Positions 45,301 to 55,939 of a stretch of DNA of 60,000 nt are shown here, piece by piece (the first letter of the stretch is position 1; the number at the start of each line of letters is the position of its first letter). A program made the position numbers and the translations under genes. This DNA is from Symsagittifera roscoffensis (lineage: Eukaryota > Xenacoelomorpha > Acoela > Convolutidae), in NCBI RefSeq assembly GCF_963678635.1, contig NC_087064.1, positions 56,616,338-56,676,337 on the forward strand, given 5' to 3'. The notes beneath the pieces are model-generated. The model was not told the origin of the DNA. It saw only the letters and a program-made list of their open reading frames with translations, and did no database searches.

Positions 45301-48300
45301 AACAAGAGCCGATCTACGCAACTGTGATACACTCTTTTAGAGCTCAGGCAGATTAGTAAGTAGACTATTTTGGCGATGAATATCCTTTTTTCGTACCCAC
45401 CTCCTCAGAAGAGATCAGAATGTCTCGTTTTTGCTTGAGAGTGACGATTCGATTTAGTGTTAAGTAAAAAATGCTAATGGCAGAATTTGACGAACAGATA
45501 ATTTCAAGGTCACTTTGGTGTTTTATAGGAAAGAAGCTTTAAAATATTCACGCTCAAATTTGATTTTCCCGCTTGACAGTTACCCAGGGGAGGATCTAGG
45601 ATTTTCCCGAGGGGGCGGATTTTCAAAAAATTTGCGAAAATTTTGTCGACCTGTTTTTTAGGTCGACCAATTTGATTTTCCGAGCTCTCCCAAAGACCCT
45701 GTTTTGGTCATATTTTCTGCGCCACAGGTAAAGTTTTGAAAAAGCAGGCCAAAAAGGCACTTTTTGGAAACTTTTGACCAAAAAATCACACTTTTTCGGC
45801 GCTCGCTCCCCCTCTAAATTAATATTGGCGCCTTAAGAAAATTTTTTGGGTCTTGCTGTTACCTATGGTTTTTTTCTAAGGAAGGCAAATTACGCTCTCC
45901 AATTGCGAAAGAGCAAATGATGCGCAAAAAGAACGTGAATCCATCTGAATAAATAAACAATTTTGTGATCTCTAATTGAAATAGTTTTATGAAGTTTTAT
46001 GAAATTCGAAAGTTGAAAAATGTTCAAAAATATGAACCATTTTTTTTCCGGTTTCAGTGAGTTAAGTGACAATCTACCAACTGTCTATTTGTTATGTTCA
46101 GCGTTTAATGGAAATCAATTCAATTTAGTTAAATTTCTATGTGTTTTTTGTTTAGTGAGCTGGAGGTGAAGAAAACTGATACAGTGATGATTAAAAAGGA
46201 AATAGACGCCAATTGGTTCGAGGTTCGGGCGAATGGCCGCGTTGGCTTAGTTCCGAAAGCAAACCTACGTATCATTCAGAACAATACGGCACAAAATAGT
46301 CAAAATGCGCCCAATAGTACAGATAACAGCTCTTTGCCGAGGTCGAAAACGAACCCCAGCTTAAACTCGGAGTTTACTGAGGGTCGCAGTCGTCGAGATA
46401 TGCACGATCCGAAGTTTCAAGGGAATCAGAGTGAGCAACAGGGAAGCAGTGTCAATGCGCCCAATCGAAGCGAATCGAATAGCATGAAGCCGTTGAGTGT
46501 CGAGGTATCTGGAGGTGTGATTCAAGCTCAACACGAGAAGCAAGTCTCAAATTCATTATCACAAAAGAAGCCGGGCGAAATTGTGGAAGGCGATAAAGTG
46601 GTTGCGAAGTACGCCTTTTCAGCACAGAGTGCAAACGAGTTGGATCTCAAAAAGGTTCTTAATTGTGTTTTTGTTCGTTTTGATCATTCTCGCCCAAGAG
46701 TGGCAGTAATTATGGAACCATAGAGAGGTTTTTCAGCCTAATTTAAAGTGCCTCGAAGATCATTCGTTAGATGTTCTTGCTATTATGTTATTAAAGCCCT
46801 TTCAGTCGTGATTGGGATTCGAAAGTGGTGTTTACTTCAGCGAGCGTAGTGTATTAGTATGAATCTACTTTTTTCCAAACTAACTCGCAAATAAAAGTGC
46901 TCGTTTGGTGGAATTTTTGCTACAATCACGATCTGTAGCAAGAATTTCAAAGCATCTATTCTCTGCTTTTTGGTGGCTAGTGTTTACCAAAAGTCAAGTG
47001 TACGTGGCTCCGAGGGAAGGACATGAGATTCCTGAGCTACTTGTCGGCGGAGGTTCAACCCCGCACTTAATATTGGTTTTTATTTGTTCGGTGGTATTTT
47101 TGCTGCAAATTTTTGGCAATTTATTAGCATCTACAGCTGCTTCATCGATGACTGGTCCAGCAACTTTTTAATGGCCCGTTTCGCAGATGCGAGAACGTGA
47201 GACTCCAATTCTCAAGCTCGGAGGTGCGAATCCGACAAAAAAAAGTTTTAATAACTCTTGTCTATTGTCTACTTTTGATTTCACTTTATAGAGCTGCTTT
47301 TTGTAGTTTTCTCGCTACTGTTTGCGAAGAGCAGCTTCGCATCTGTGTCCAAAAAACTGTCCAAAGTTCTCATGTTGCTAATATAAATGAAGCGACGTGA
47401 AAATGATATATATAAAGAGATCAGTTGATCTGCTCATGTCTGCCATCTACAATCTTGCTAAAACTTCAATAATAAAAAAAGAAATTAGTCCCATCTAGAC
47501 TCAAGCCCCGTCCCTCGGTGTCAGCTTTTTTTCCACTAGTCAAATATGTGTTTTTGGATCGGAAACTTAATTTTTTGATACTTTGTACCAGAAGAACAAA
47601 TCATCGAGTGGTTCTAGTATTATTGGGTCTGATGGGGTTACGTTTGTGGTAATATATTCGACTATATTCCTTATTAGTTTGAGTCAGTGAACGTAGTGTT
47701 TTTTTGATTTATCGCGGTTTGACATTTGATTCATCTCCTTTGTTGCTAGAAAGGAAAGTTCCACGATTGAGCACCTGAAGTGTAAAGATCAGATAGATCG
47801 AATTCTATTTCTGAAAGTCTTTTTTATTTTGTGATATCCAAGCGGAAGATAAATTTATCTAATGATCCAGTTTTCACAAATTGGTTTAGTTTCATCTAAA
47901 AAATCAAAATCGTAAATTTTTCGTTCTGAAAATCGAAAGTCATTTTTGTTGTTTCCTTGCGTTCCTTGACTGTTTTCCAACTGTCTGTTGGCTATGTTTT
48001 TATAGTAAGGATAAATATTAACGTAATTAAATTTACGGGAAAAAAGTTTGAGGAAAAAGTTAACATTAAAAGAACCAAATAACAGCATCTTTACCACCAT
48101 CAAATATTGTTTTTGGAACTAAGGATAAATCAGCTTGAAAAATAAAAATTTTCAATGCGTATGGCGGTTGTTTCAGAGGGACGTGGTCACGGTTACTAAA
48201 AAAGTGGACGAAAACTGGTTGGAAGGCATGCTAGGCAGTCGCAGTGGAATATTCCCAGCTACTTATGTGCAGAAAGTGTCGCCACAGTCACAACCTGAAA

Positions 48301-50395
48301 TGCTCAGAGGTAAATTTATACTCATTCTGGATTTTTTTCTCCTGGTCTAATTTTTAGTATATTGTTACCCTTGCGGAAGCAGGGGTATTACAACTGAGTA
48401 CTAGACTGTTTCCCCGTAAATCAATTTTTTCACAGGATGACTCTTCACAGGCCATGTACTGTATCCGTAGTACTTGACCCAATAAATTCTGATCCATTAA
48501 GTACTACCCAATGTAACTGAAATTGCAAAAAACTTGAAGTAAATGAATTTTTCAGCTGTTTGGATTTTGTCTTAATTTTTGTTGGCTTTCATGGTTTTTT
48601 TCATAGATGAAGTTTTTCATTAGTTCTCTTGAAATTTCTTTGTTGGTAAATTGAGCTGTTATGTTCGAATTGTTCAGTTTTCTGGTTTGGCCACAAAGGC
48701 GTTTAGCGAGTGTTGTATTTAACTCAAGAATATCGTAAATCTGAATCTGAAATGCGTTTTTCTCCTGAACGGTTCTATAACATTTTGACTTCTTCGAAAG
48801 AAATGTGCGAATATCTATTTTCTGCTAAACTTTTTGATCTTTTCAGGTACAAAACATTTCCACTCCCAGCCTCATTGAGTTCTAGTTTTGATTTAAATAT
48901 TCTTGGAGCACTTGCATTTAATCGTTTTTGGGCTCGATAAGATTTCACTTAAACATCGAAAATGTAAAGGTCTCGAAAAACGTGATCGACTGCTAGTTTC
49001 GAAAATGGAATTTAAATTCCAGATTTCCCAGCGAAATAAAAATATTACTCACTGATTCAGTTTTCTCAAATTGGGTTTTTTTTTATCAAAAAAGGTGCCG
49101 ATCATAAATTTGAAGAGCTAAAGGCCATCTATTTTTTTTTGAAATTAGAAAGCTGCGTCCGTATTTTTTTTGTTAATTGCGCTCATTGACTCCTCTCCAA
49201 GTGTCTGTTAGCTCTAATTTTTGATAGGCCCTGTTTCCTCAAAGATGGCTGGTTTTGATAACATGCCTGCATCTAAAATGCCACAAAGTGGAGGTCAAGA
49301 TTTTGGTCCGAGGAACATAGTCAATGCAGAATCCACGTATCAGAACCCTGTAAAAAAGAACTTGGGAGGTAGTGCAGTCATTTCAGAGATGTTTCCAACA
49401 GTGGGAAGAGCACAGGAGCAGGAAGGAGGAACCACAAAAGTGCATCATAGTCCACTGGTAAGTCGAGTTAGTTACAAAGCACATGAAACAAGTATTATGA
49501 ACAATGAAAAACTAAGGGCACAGTATCCATATTGGAGTCTGCATCAAAAATGGCGATTTTTTTTATGTCAAAGTTTATTACGCTTGCGAATCGTAATAAC
49601 TTGCTGATACTACGTGCACAAGAATAAGAAATGATTCTGTTGTCCCAATAACGTCGTTTAAAAATATTCGGAAAATTTCTTAGAATCAAAAAGAAGTCAG
49701 TGTGTTAAAGAATGTAAATTACTGTAGGGCGATTCAAGCCAGTGGCAGCAACACAACTACAGTAGTTTGAAAAAGTGGCCTGAACAGAACTTAGCGGAAC
49801 ATAACCAGGCGCGATCTCCAGTTGGAATGGGAATGGGGTCGAATTCAGCTCTGAATGCAACAAACCTCACCGTCAATACCAGCGCTACCTCGGAATCTGG
49901 ACACCATGGGGAGTCCCTGGATCGTGAAGAAGCCCGACGTCAAGAAGAACCGTTAGTCTTTTATCCGATTCAGTGACATTAGAGCCCTTTAAGTAATAGA
50001 TCCTCTGATGATAAATCAACTCCAAAACGATCTTTAATCAATTTCAGCTCAGTAAGGTTTAGTATCAGTAAGCTCGGTGAAGACGCTTATTTAGGTCTTG
50101 TGATACTTATGATTTCTTTTAAAATGCAATTCAAATTCATTCGCTAAAAGGAAAAATTCGCTTTTGAAAGATTCGCTTTTTTATTCACAAGCAGTGGAAA
50201 ACGCTGAATTATGATTTCAGCTACCGTGTGAAGTTCCGCTACGACCCATCCAGCCACGACGAACTGGCCCTAGAAGAGGGAGAAATAGTGTTTGTAACAG
50301 AGAAGTGTGACGACGGCTGGTTCATCGGATACCCACAGAAGAATAAGCTTCTCTGTGGCGCATTTCCAGGAAATTACGTCGTGAAAATAAGTTGA
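36198..50395 (+). CDS. SORBS: SORBS family adaptor gene: SoHo motif and three SH3 domains (spliced)
   Basis: The exons are 36198-36342, 38541-38789, 39026-41926, 42183-42412, 45090-45355, 46156-46654, 48177-48309, 49228-49457, 49728-49951 and 50221-50395. Every junction is in phase, giving about 1683 residues from the first listed exon. SORBS proteins (CAP/ponsin, ArgBP2, vinexin) are scaffolds at focal adhesions, Z-discs and lipid rafts. Their SoHo region binds flotillin, and their SH3 domains bind vinculin, Cbl and Abl. Visible evidence: R-D-W-Y-K-Q-M-F-K (SoHo core) in the first exon; SH3-1 across 45308-46280; SH3-2 across 46596-48273; SH3-3 at 50224-50390 with the family hallmark E-K-C-D-D-G-W-F and F-P-G-N-Y-V. 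A 967-codon disordered exon 39026-41926 makes the linker long for the family. The 5' end is uncertain, and earlier exons are likely at 35883 and perhaps 28220. Confidence 0.85.
36343..38540. other. SORBS intron with dispersed repeats
   Basis: It contains GCGAAG hairpins at 36831-36847 and 37283-37300, a tRNA-like SINE head at 37451-37504, and an intronic repeat block at 37620-37920. Confidence 0.6.
37255..37920 (+). repeat. Composite tRNA-derived SINE copy in SORBS intron
   Basis: In order: the GCGAAG-type hairpin (37283-37300), GCGAGAGCAATTG with CGGGAACTAGA (37330-37362), an A box TTGGTCTAGTGGTA (37451-37464) and B box GAGGTTCGAGTC (37493-37504), then the block starting AAGGCAAACTCCACTATCGA (37622) and ending at CCAACTATCTGTTAGC (about 37887). 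Confidence 0.6.
38541..38789 (+). CDS. SORBS: SORBS exon
   Basis: Acceptor ATTAG ends at 38540; the first two bases complete a Glu codon with the preceding phase-1 exon. An in-frame ATG at 38555 could also serve as an alternative start. Donor T|GTAAGT at 38790 is strong. Content is Ser/Asp-rich and disordered. Confidence 0.8.
39026..41926 (+). CDS. SORBS: SORBS giant disordered exon (967 codons)
   Basis: Acceptor TTTGGCAG ends at 39025, with a strong donor CAG|GTAAGT at 41927. It is rich in Asn, Ser, Arg, Gln, Asp and Pro with few hydrophobics, so mostly disordered. One more ordered, hydrophobic-charged segment lies around 40800-41070. Junction codons agree on both sides. Confidence 0.85.
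42183..42412 (+). CDS. SORBS: SORBS exon, with possible alternative 3' end
   Basis: Acceptor TTTTGCAG; the content is His/Gln/Gly-rich and disordered. The donor AAA|GTAATT at 42413 is weak. If unused, the frame reads 14 more codons to TAG at 42455-42457, giving a short isoform without SH3 domains. Confidence 0.7.
42413..45089. other. SORBS intron
   Basis: It contains a composite tRNA-like SINE (43320-43935) and a CCAACTGTCTGTTGG hairpin at 44489-44503; the remainder is AT-rich without recognised features. Confidence 0.55.
43320..43935 (+). repeat. Composite tRNA-derived SINE copy
   Basis: In order: CTAACTCGCAAATAAAAGTG (43324), A-box-like TGTGGCTAGTGTTT (43427-43440), B box GTTCGAGTCC (43472-43481), hairpin GCGAAGCGCAGCCTCGC (43586-43602), the AACTGCACTATCGAACAG block (from about 43688), and TTGGCTATGG near 43925. 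This is the most complete copy of the family. Confidence 0.65.
45090..45355 (+). CDS. SORBS: SORBS exon, start of SH3-1
   Basis: Acceptor TTTCAG ends at 45089 and donor TTA|GTAAGT at 45356. It begins with a Lys/Arg-rich patch and ends with the first strand of SH3 domain 1, interrupted between A-Q-A-D and Y-E-L-E of the ALYDY-like motif. Confidence 0.85.
45590..45860 (+). repeat. GATCTAGGATTTT dispersed repeat, copy 2
   Basis: Starts GGAGGATCTAGGATTTTCCC and includes AGGTCGACCAATTTGATTTT; similar to 34335-34680 and 57890-58180. Confidence 0.65.
46156..46654 (+). CDS. SORBS: SORBS exon, end of SH3-1, linker, start of SH3-2
   Basis: Acceptor TTTAG ends at 46155. SH3-1 continues with the N-W-F-E and G-R-V-G-L-V-P segments, then a Ser/Asn/Gln-rich linker, then the first part of SH3-2 (V-V-A-K-Y-A-F-S...E-L-D-L). 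The donor AAG|GTTCTT at 46655 is unusually weak, but the next exon continues SH3-2 in phase. Confidence 0.85.
46655..48176. other. SORBS intron with tRNA-like repeats
   Basis: It carries A-box-like TGGTGGCTAG (46971-46980), B-box-like GGAGGTTCAACCCC (47049-47062), a second B-box-like GGTGCGAATCC (47223-47233), hairpin GCGAAGAGCAGCTTCGC (47324-47340), and CCAACTGTCTGTTGG (47977-47991). Confidence 0.55.
48177..48309 (+). CDS. SORBS: SORBS exon, end of SH3-2
   Basis: Acceptor TTTCAG ends at 48176. It encodes D-E-N-W-L-E-G, G-I-F-P and Y-V of SH3-2, the expected strands for this domain. Donor G|GTAAAT at 48310, phase 1. Confidence 0.85.
48310..49227. other. SORBS intron
   Basis: It holds a CGGG/CCCG-family repeat copy near 48370-48440 and an intronic repeat block at 48945-49215, ending about 20 bases before the next exon. 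Confidence 0.5.
49228..49457 (+). CDS. SORBS: SORBS exon, linker between SH3-2 and SH3-3
   Basis: Acceptor GATAG ends at 49227, donor CTG|GTAAGT at 49458. Met/Gly/Ser/Gln-rich, disordered. Confidence 0.75.
49728..49951 (+). CDS. SORBS: SORBS exon, linker before SH3-3
   Basis: Acceptor TGTAG ends at 49727. The donor CC|GTTAGT at 49952 leaves two bases that complete a Pro codon with the last exon. Confidence 0.8.
50221..50395 (+). CDS. SORBS: SORBS last exon, SH3-3 and stop
   Basis: Acceptor ATTTCAG ends at 50220; stop TGA is 50393-50395. It encodes a whole SH3 domain with [10 protein letters not shown] and F-P-G-N-Y-V, the strongest family evidence in this gene. A possible polyadenylation signal AATAAA is at 50889-50894. 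Confidence 0.9.
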
Positions 50396-53300
50396 ATTGT
50401 TATTGTAATTTTGTATCAAAAAACCTACCCAGAAATTGATTCGAATCTTCGAGAAAGTTCATATCATATTTGCAGTATTAAAACTTTTTAAAAAGTTACA
50501 ACCAGCGATGTTAAATTTTCTGAAACCCTACATTTTCTTCGCTTGTATTCTTCGCTTGTGCTCTAAGATGGCACGCCGCATAAAACTGTTAGGATATATT
50601 GATATCATTTTATATTAGTTCGTTACTGAACAAGAAATGGGAAGGTTTCTTTCTTTGCAGTTTCAGATTAAGAAATCTTCGACCAAGTGCTGAAAAGAAA
50701 ATGTCATTTTCTTTAACTGGATTCTTACATTCTATCGTTGCAGTTCTATCTTTCATTACATATCGCATATGCTCACTTAATGTTCCAATTGACAAAGCGG
50801 AGCCATTTTTCTACATATCAACATTGGATTCCAGAAGTTTCTTCTGGACTTGTATCATTTAAGGGTTGTTTAGAAAGGAATTAATAGAAATAAAAACGTT
50901 CAAATTGTGAATAGAAATAATTGTTTCATGAATTGTAAATTATATAGATTTATTCAAGTCATTCACCTAAGTAATTGCGCAACAGAGCGAATAAATTTAT
51001 TTTTCCCTTTCTGTTTTCTGGTTTTATCTATTTCATTGCTTTCAAGGAAATTCGCAGTACCAGTCAAGAAACAAAGTCCGTTGAAATGCTATCGAAAATT
51101 CTTATCCCTTCTGAAGAAAAAAAAACATTTTTTTTTCATAAATTCCGAGTGGAATAATGAAAAAAAAAACACTTATTGTTCTGTCTCTTGATTTTTTTTG
51201 GTTTTTTTTAGCCAAAATCAAATACCGGAAATCACCGTTAAGCAGAGTCAAGTGATATGTCACATAGAAGCCCTTCCAGTCGTGTCGACAAAAAAGTTTC
51301 TAGGTAGACAGCTTGAGCGAAGTGTGGATAAAATTTGGTCACTGCATGATATATAAAGATTGTTGAGCGAGTAAATGATCTTCAATGTTAAGTGTCAATG
51401 AAAGTTGTGAAGGCCCATGTATAGGTTGTTTTTTTTCAGGAAATTTTAAATTGTGTTCAAACTCAACTTTGATTTTTCGCGGTTTGACTTGATTTTTTTT
51501 AAAATTCATTTAATTTTCTGTGTTAACAAAACCAAACTCGCCTATCGAACAGCTAAGTTCACGAAATGCTAAGTTCACGAAAAACATGAATGACCAGTTC
51601 CATAAATGGACTTTAATTTCTGAATTCCCTTTAATTCCCTTTAATTTCTGAAAAATTAGCTAATGAACCAGTTTTCTCAATTCATTGGGTTATTTATATC
51701 AAGAAAATGTCGATGAAATGATCTTGAAAAGAGGTAAGAGGGCATTAATTTTTTCATTGAAGTTCTAAAAAATTGAAGTTAATCACAGTGAATTTTTTGT
51801 TGATTTTTTGTTTCCGTTTATTTTGGAAAGTGCTCGAATTGGTTCAGGCTCAAATTTGTTTTTTTTGCATTTTGACTTTCGTTTCTTCTCACCTGCGAGA
51901 GCAAGTGACATGCAATTGAGAACTAGGCTTTTTTCCGTAAACAACCTTTCATACACGTTCTGCTGCTCAGTTTCTGCAGCTGCTCGGACATGCTCATTTT
52001 CTTGAAAATTCAAGTTGAACATTTTATTAGTTCATTTGAGGCAGTAATTATTTTTTTGATCATATTTTTTGAAATACTATTTAAGGGCTTTTGATTTTCG
52101 TCCTAATTTCCGTCTCCGGATTTTCCGGTTTTTTCCAAATGCAAAAAATAAACTCTGGTATTTTTCAAGCAAAATCTTTCTTAAGGTTGGGGTATTAATG
52201 TATGATTGAAAGAGTTTATTCCTGGTTAATAAAAGACATGTATAATTTAAATGTATGGTAATTGGTTTCCAAATTTTTTTTGAAATTTTTTCTACATTGG
52301 AATTTTTCTCACGTTTAAGAAAGTGTTTTCTTTCAAAAATTAGTTTTTTTTTTAATTTGCTCAAGGGTGGCACTAACGAAAGATTGCTCACGCTCTTGTG
52401 TGCCTGCATAAACGCCTTGTCTTTTTATTTGGTGTATTCTGTTTTCTAGAGCGTTCGAAAAGTTTTGTGGGGGAAGTTTTATGCCCAACCTGCTCTGGCT
52501 GTTGGTTGCCGCGAAGTTCTTGAGCCTCTAGACCCACGGCTTTTAAATAAACAAACAAAATAAATGTTTTGCCATCAGATACCAGAATTTTTCAGAATCA
52601 GTCTGTCTATTAAAGATGAAAGATAATCTAAAGAGCCTTTGTTTCTAAGATAGTTTGAAGGGTTGCTCTTAGCTATCCAATTTGATTTGCGTTTTGTACA
52701 GTGTTTAGCTGGTTTGAAAAAAAAACGCTGGTCTGTCTGGTTAGGTTCATACAAGAATGTGTAAATTTAAAATGTCCTATTGACGATGATGAACTAAAAC
52801 TTTTTACTCGCTATTATCAACTAACCTTTTTGGCCGCGCCTCGCTGGTTTTGGACATAGTTTCATTGTGAAATGATAATTAAATTTGCTGAAAAAATGCT
52901 ACCTACCATCGAGATTTCTAAAAATTATTGCAGCAAAACGTTTTTATTTATTTTGTACCCAAAAAATAAAAACAACTATTTGTTTAATGTTGTTAGGTTA
53001 ATACAAAAATTCAGTAAAAAGAAACAAAATTTGCTGTAATGTTTCCCTGTCATGAATCTTTTCTACACAAGTGGAGCGTAGTGTCATATTACGAGATTCC
53101 TCTTTTTTTTCCAACGCAAAAACAATGTTCATTTATTTGATGCCTTTTTTTTGTGTCAATAACGTTATCTCTGGTAGCTCAGCCTTGTATCTGGTGTTTG
53201 GTGGCTAGTGTTTAAAGATTGTTAAACGCACATGGCGCAGATATTAGGAGGTGTGAAACTTAATCTCCAGTCGTTAGTTCGATTCCGACACATAACAGAT

Positions 53301-55297
53301 TTTTTATTAGTTTTTCTTTTTTAATTATTTTTCACCTTTTGCCCCTATTAGAATTAATTTTTGTGGATTTAGTTTTATATTCCTTTCCTGCTCTTTAGCT
53401 CTTCGAAACTTGATAGCTTGATTCATGATAAATTTAAATTTCTTGGCATCTGCGACTCTCTGGCCTAGAGGAAATGAATAGGCCTGGCACGGTAAAGGAT
53501 CCTAGGAGTACCTTTTTCAAACTGAAACTATTCGGTTTCAGAAAAACTCTCGGTCATCCGTGGGTCCGATTATTGTTGGCCGATCTGTTTTGTCGGCTTA
53601 GTTGGCACATCGGAGTTTGTTTGTGCTGTAAGCTATTTTCATTATTGTTGCAGGTCTTTTTATGGATACGCTTTTGTGATTTACGCCTACTTATCTGACC
53701 TGGTTTTTCCTTTTGATTTTTTTTAGCTGGAAAGCTTCGCTCGGCCTAAATGGTTTCGGTTCATTTTTCATCGGTTTTTGTGAGTGACCTTTTTTGTGTC
53801 GTTTTAAGGTAAGCAGAACTTTATACGCCTCCTCCTCTCTTTCCGCGGAAACACACAAAAGGAAAAAATTAGAAATTCAGGACTTTATTTATGACAGAAA
53901 TTTTGTTTTTTGGCTCATCAGGTTTTTTTTCTTAAGTTGTCGCCTTAATTGACGCTCGGTAGTTATAAATGAATAATTTGCTGGTCGTGTTTTCCTTATT
54001 TTGAGCGTAAAACGAGACAAAGTTATACTTTTTCGACATCTTGCTTTTCAGTCTTCGTTTCCTAGCTCACAATGCTATGTTTGTGTTATATCACAGGTGA
54101 TGCGAATCTCCGTTTTGCCTCTGTTTTATAGATTTTTGCACGCTGAATAAAAAAAAATCGGAACACATGTTTTCTCCATAACACATCATGAGATTACGGA
54201 TGTATTCATTTTAGTCTAATTTGCAATCTGGGCACAATTTGATCTAATGGCACAATTTACTATAACTTCAAAGTCATAGAGACCTTTGCAATTATGTCAA
54301 AACAATTTGCTTTTATCTCTATTCATTAAAAAAATTCTTTCAGGGTTCGCTGAAAAAAGGTAACTTTTCCCGTTTTTGTACTATGTATTTACAAGAAATT
54401 GAGATTTCGCTTTTTTCCAAACTAACTCGCACTAATTTGAATTTGTGCTCAATGTTTGGGCCCAGTTCCATTGGCGGGTGCTTTAGTTTCCTTCTAGTTT
54501 CTCTGCTTCACATGAGCACGTAATATTCACTGCTAGATGATGTGTAAATTCTAATAGGCAGCTTAGAAAGTAACTTGAATTATTCATAATCTGGAAGCCC
54601 GTAGACTGATTCCCGTTTTGGTGTATTAAGTTTTTAATCAAGCGAGCAGTCGGACATTATGTTGTATTACGAGTTCATGTTTTTCCGATCTAACTCGCAT
54701 TAAAAAGAGCTCATTTTGGTGCTCTTCTGCTGTACAGCATTAGTTATTCAATATAATGTGTTTATCCGCTTTATTGGAAGCTAGTGTTTGGATAATTTCA
54801 TAAGCACAAGGGGTAGATTTGAGGTTTTGAGACCATTTTTTGGATTTTGTTGCTTTTTTTTGTAGCTTGTTTGCCTGTGTCAATTTTTTGGCTTTCTATC
54901 CATTTTGAAGACATTTTGAATTTATTTTACTCTCTAGGTTTGCGATTTTCTGTGATAATGGTTTTCTGATAGCTTTGCTCAACGATTATTTTCAGACCTA
55001 CTTCAATCACCAAGTCGTATATTTGAAATGACTCATGCAAGTGGTTTACCTTAAGGCTATAACACATCGAACGATGCGATAACATTACCTGAGTTTGTCA
55101 AACACTATCATTTATAGGAGAAGAATTACAATTCTTTGTTTCAGTTAAGCTATGAGCTGACACGCACATCTTCTCGGCCAGAGGTTTCAAAGTATCTGCT
55201 ACAATAGACCAACTTTATTTATTTATTCAGAAGTGCTGCTATATTTTTATTCTGTGAGGCATCCTAGGATCATTTTCAACTTATCTGAAATTTGGCG
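50396..55297. other. Intergenic region between SORBS and TIMM10
   Basis: No gene supported. It contains the SORBS 3' UTR, a repeat block near 51535-51700, a GCGAGAGCAAGTG repeat near 51895, the partner of the 31749 repeat (52367-52480), tRNA-like SINE sequences near 53200-53286 and 54410-54870, and a diverged GCGAA hairpin near 54099-54116. Confidence 0.5.
53200..53290 (+). repeat. tRNA-like SINE head
   Basis: A-box-like GGTGGCTAGTG (53200-53210) and B-box-like TTAGTTCGATTCC (ending 53286), as in the copy at 43427. Confidence 0.5.
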
Positions 55298-55497
55298 ATG
55301 AATTTTTTTTCGAAATCTAAGTCGACTCCGGCTTCAAATCAGGCTGAGATAGACCTGATGGAGACAATGCAGAAGCTAGAGATAGAAATGATGACTGACA
55401 TGTACTCCAAATTGTCGGATGTGTGCCGTGAAAAATGTGTCGGCGTGGAGATAAAAGAGGCAGAATTGACAAAGGGAGAGGCTGTTTGTCTTGACAG
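55298..55497 (+). CDS. TIMM10: TIMM10, exon 1
   Basis: TIMM10 is a small chaperone of the mitochondrial intermembrane space that, with TIMM9, forms a ring ferrying hydrophobic carrier precursors to the TIM22 complex. ATG 55298 opens a 100-codon protein. Exon 1 carries a helix with M-M-T-D-M-Y-S-K-L, the first C-x3-C (C-R-E-K-C), the family stretch K-E-A-E-L-T-K-G-E-A-V-C and the start of the second C-x3-C (C-L-D-R-C). The donor AG|GTCATC is weak, but the phase matches exon 2 and the split motif is restored exactly. There is no cleavable presequence, as usual for twin-CX3C proteins imported by MIA40. Confidence 0.93.
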
Positions 55498-55836
55498 GTC
55501 ATCAAATTCAATCAGATTTTTATTAAAATACTTGCACATACAAAAAAATCAACGGATGGTTTTTACTATTTTTACACGAGGAGCTAGTTGGAGTTCTCTT
55601 ACTTGTACTTATTGTTTCCGGCATGTTCTCCTTTAAATTTTGAACCTTTTTTCCAGAAACAAACCGTTTAATCCCGAGTTTGGTTAGAAAAATCAAACAT
55701 CAGTAATGTTGTTTTACAATCTTCGCGACATAAAAGTTAAACCTCCTTTTGCCCGTTGCCTGATGCCTTTAGTATGGGGATAATGTTTTAATCAATAACT
55801 GAACTAAGTCGGCTTGAATTTTGATTGGACCAACAG

Positions 55837-55939
55837 ATGTGTGTCCAAATACATGGAGCTACACGAGTCCGTAGGAAAACAACTGCAGGAGAAGCAGAGT
55901 GTACAGCCGGGCGCAGCTGGGCCCTCTTCTCCCGGATGA
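55837..55939 (+). CDS. TIMM10: TIMM10, exon 2
   Basis: Acceptor CAACAG ends at 55836. The first base completes the Arg codon of C-L-D-R-C; C-V-S-K-Y-M-E-L-H follows, typical of TIMM10, then a short Gln/Pro/Ser-rich tail. Stop TGA at 55937-55939. The intron is 339 bases. Confidence 0.93.

Noticed and set aside
22955-47340. Recurring short hairpins as a CRISPR array
   Set aside because: The copies are kilobases apart, diverged and in a eukaryotic genome; no regular spacing or spacers.
53440-53560. tRNA gene near TGGCCTAGAGG
   Set aside because: No B box or cloverleaf follows; only an A-box-like match.
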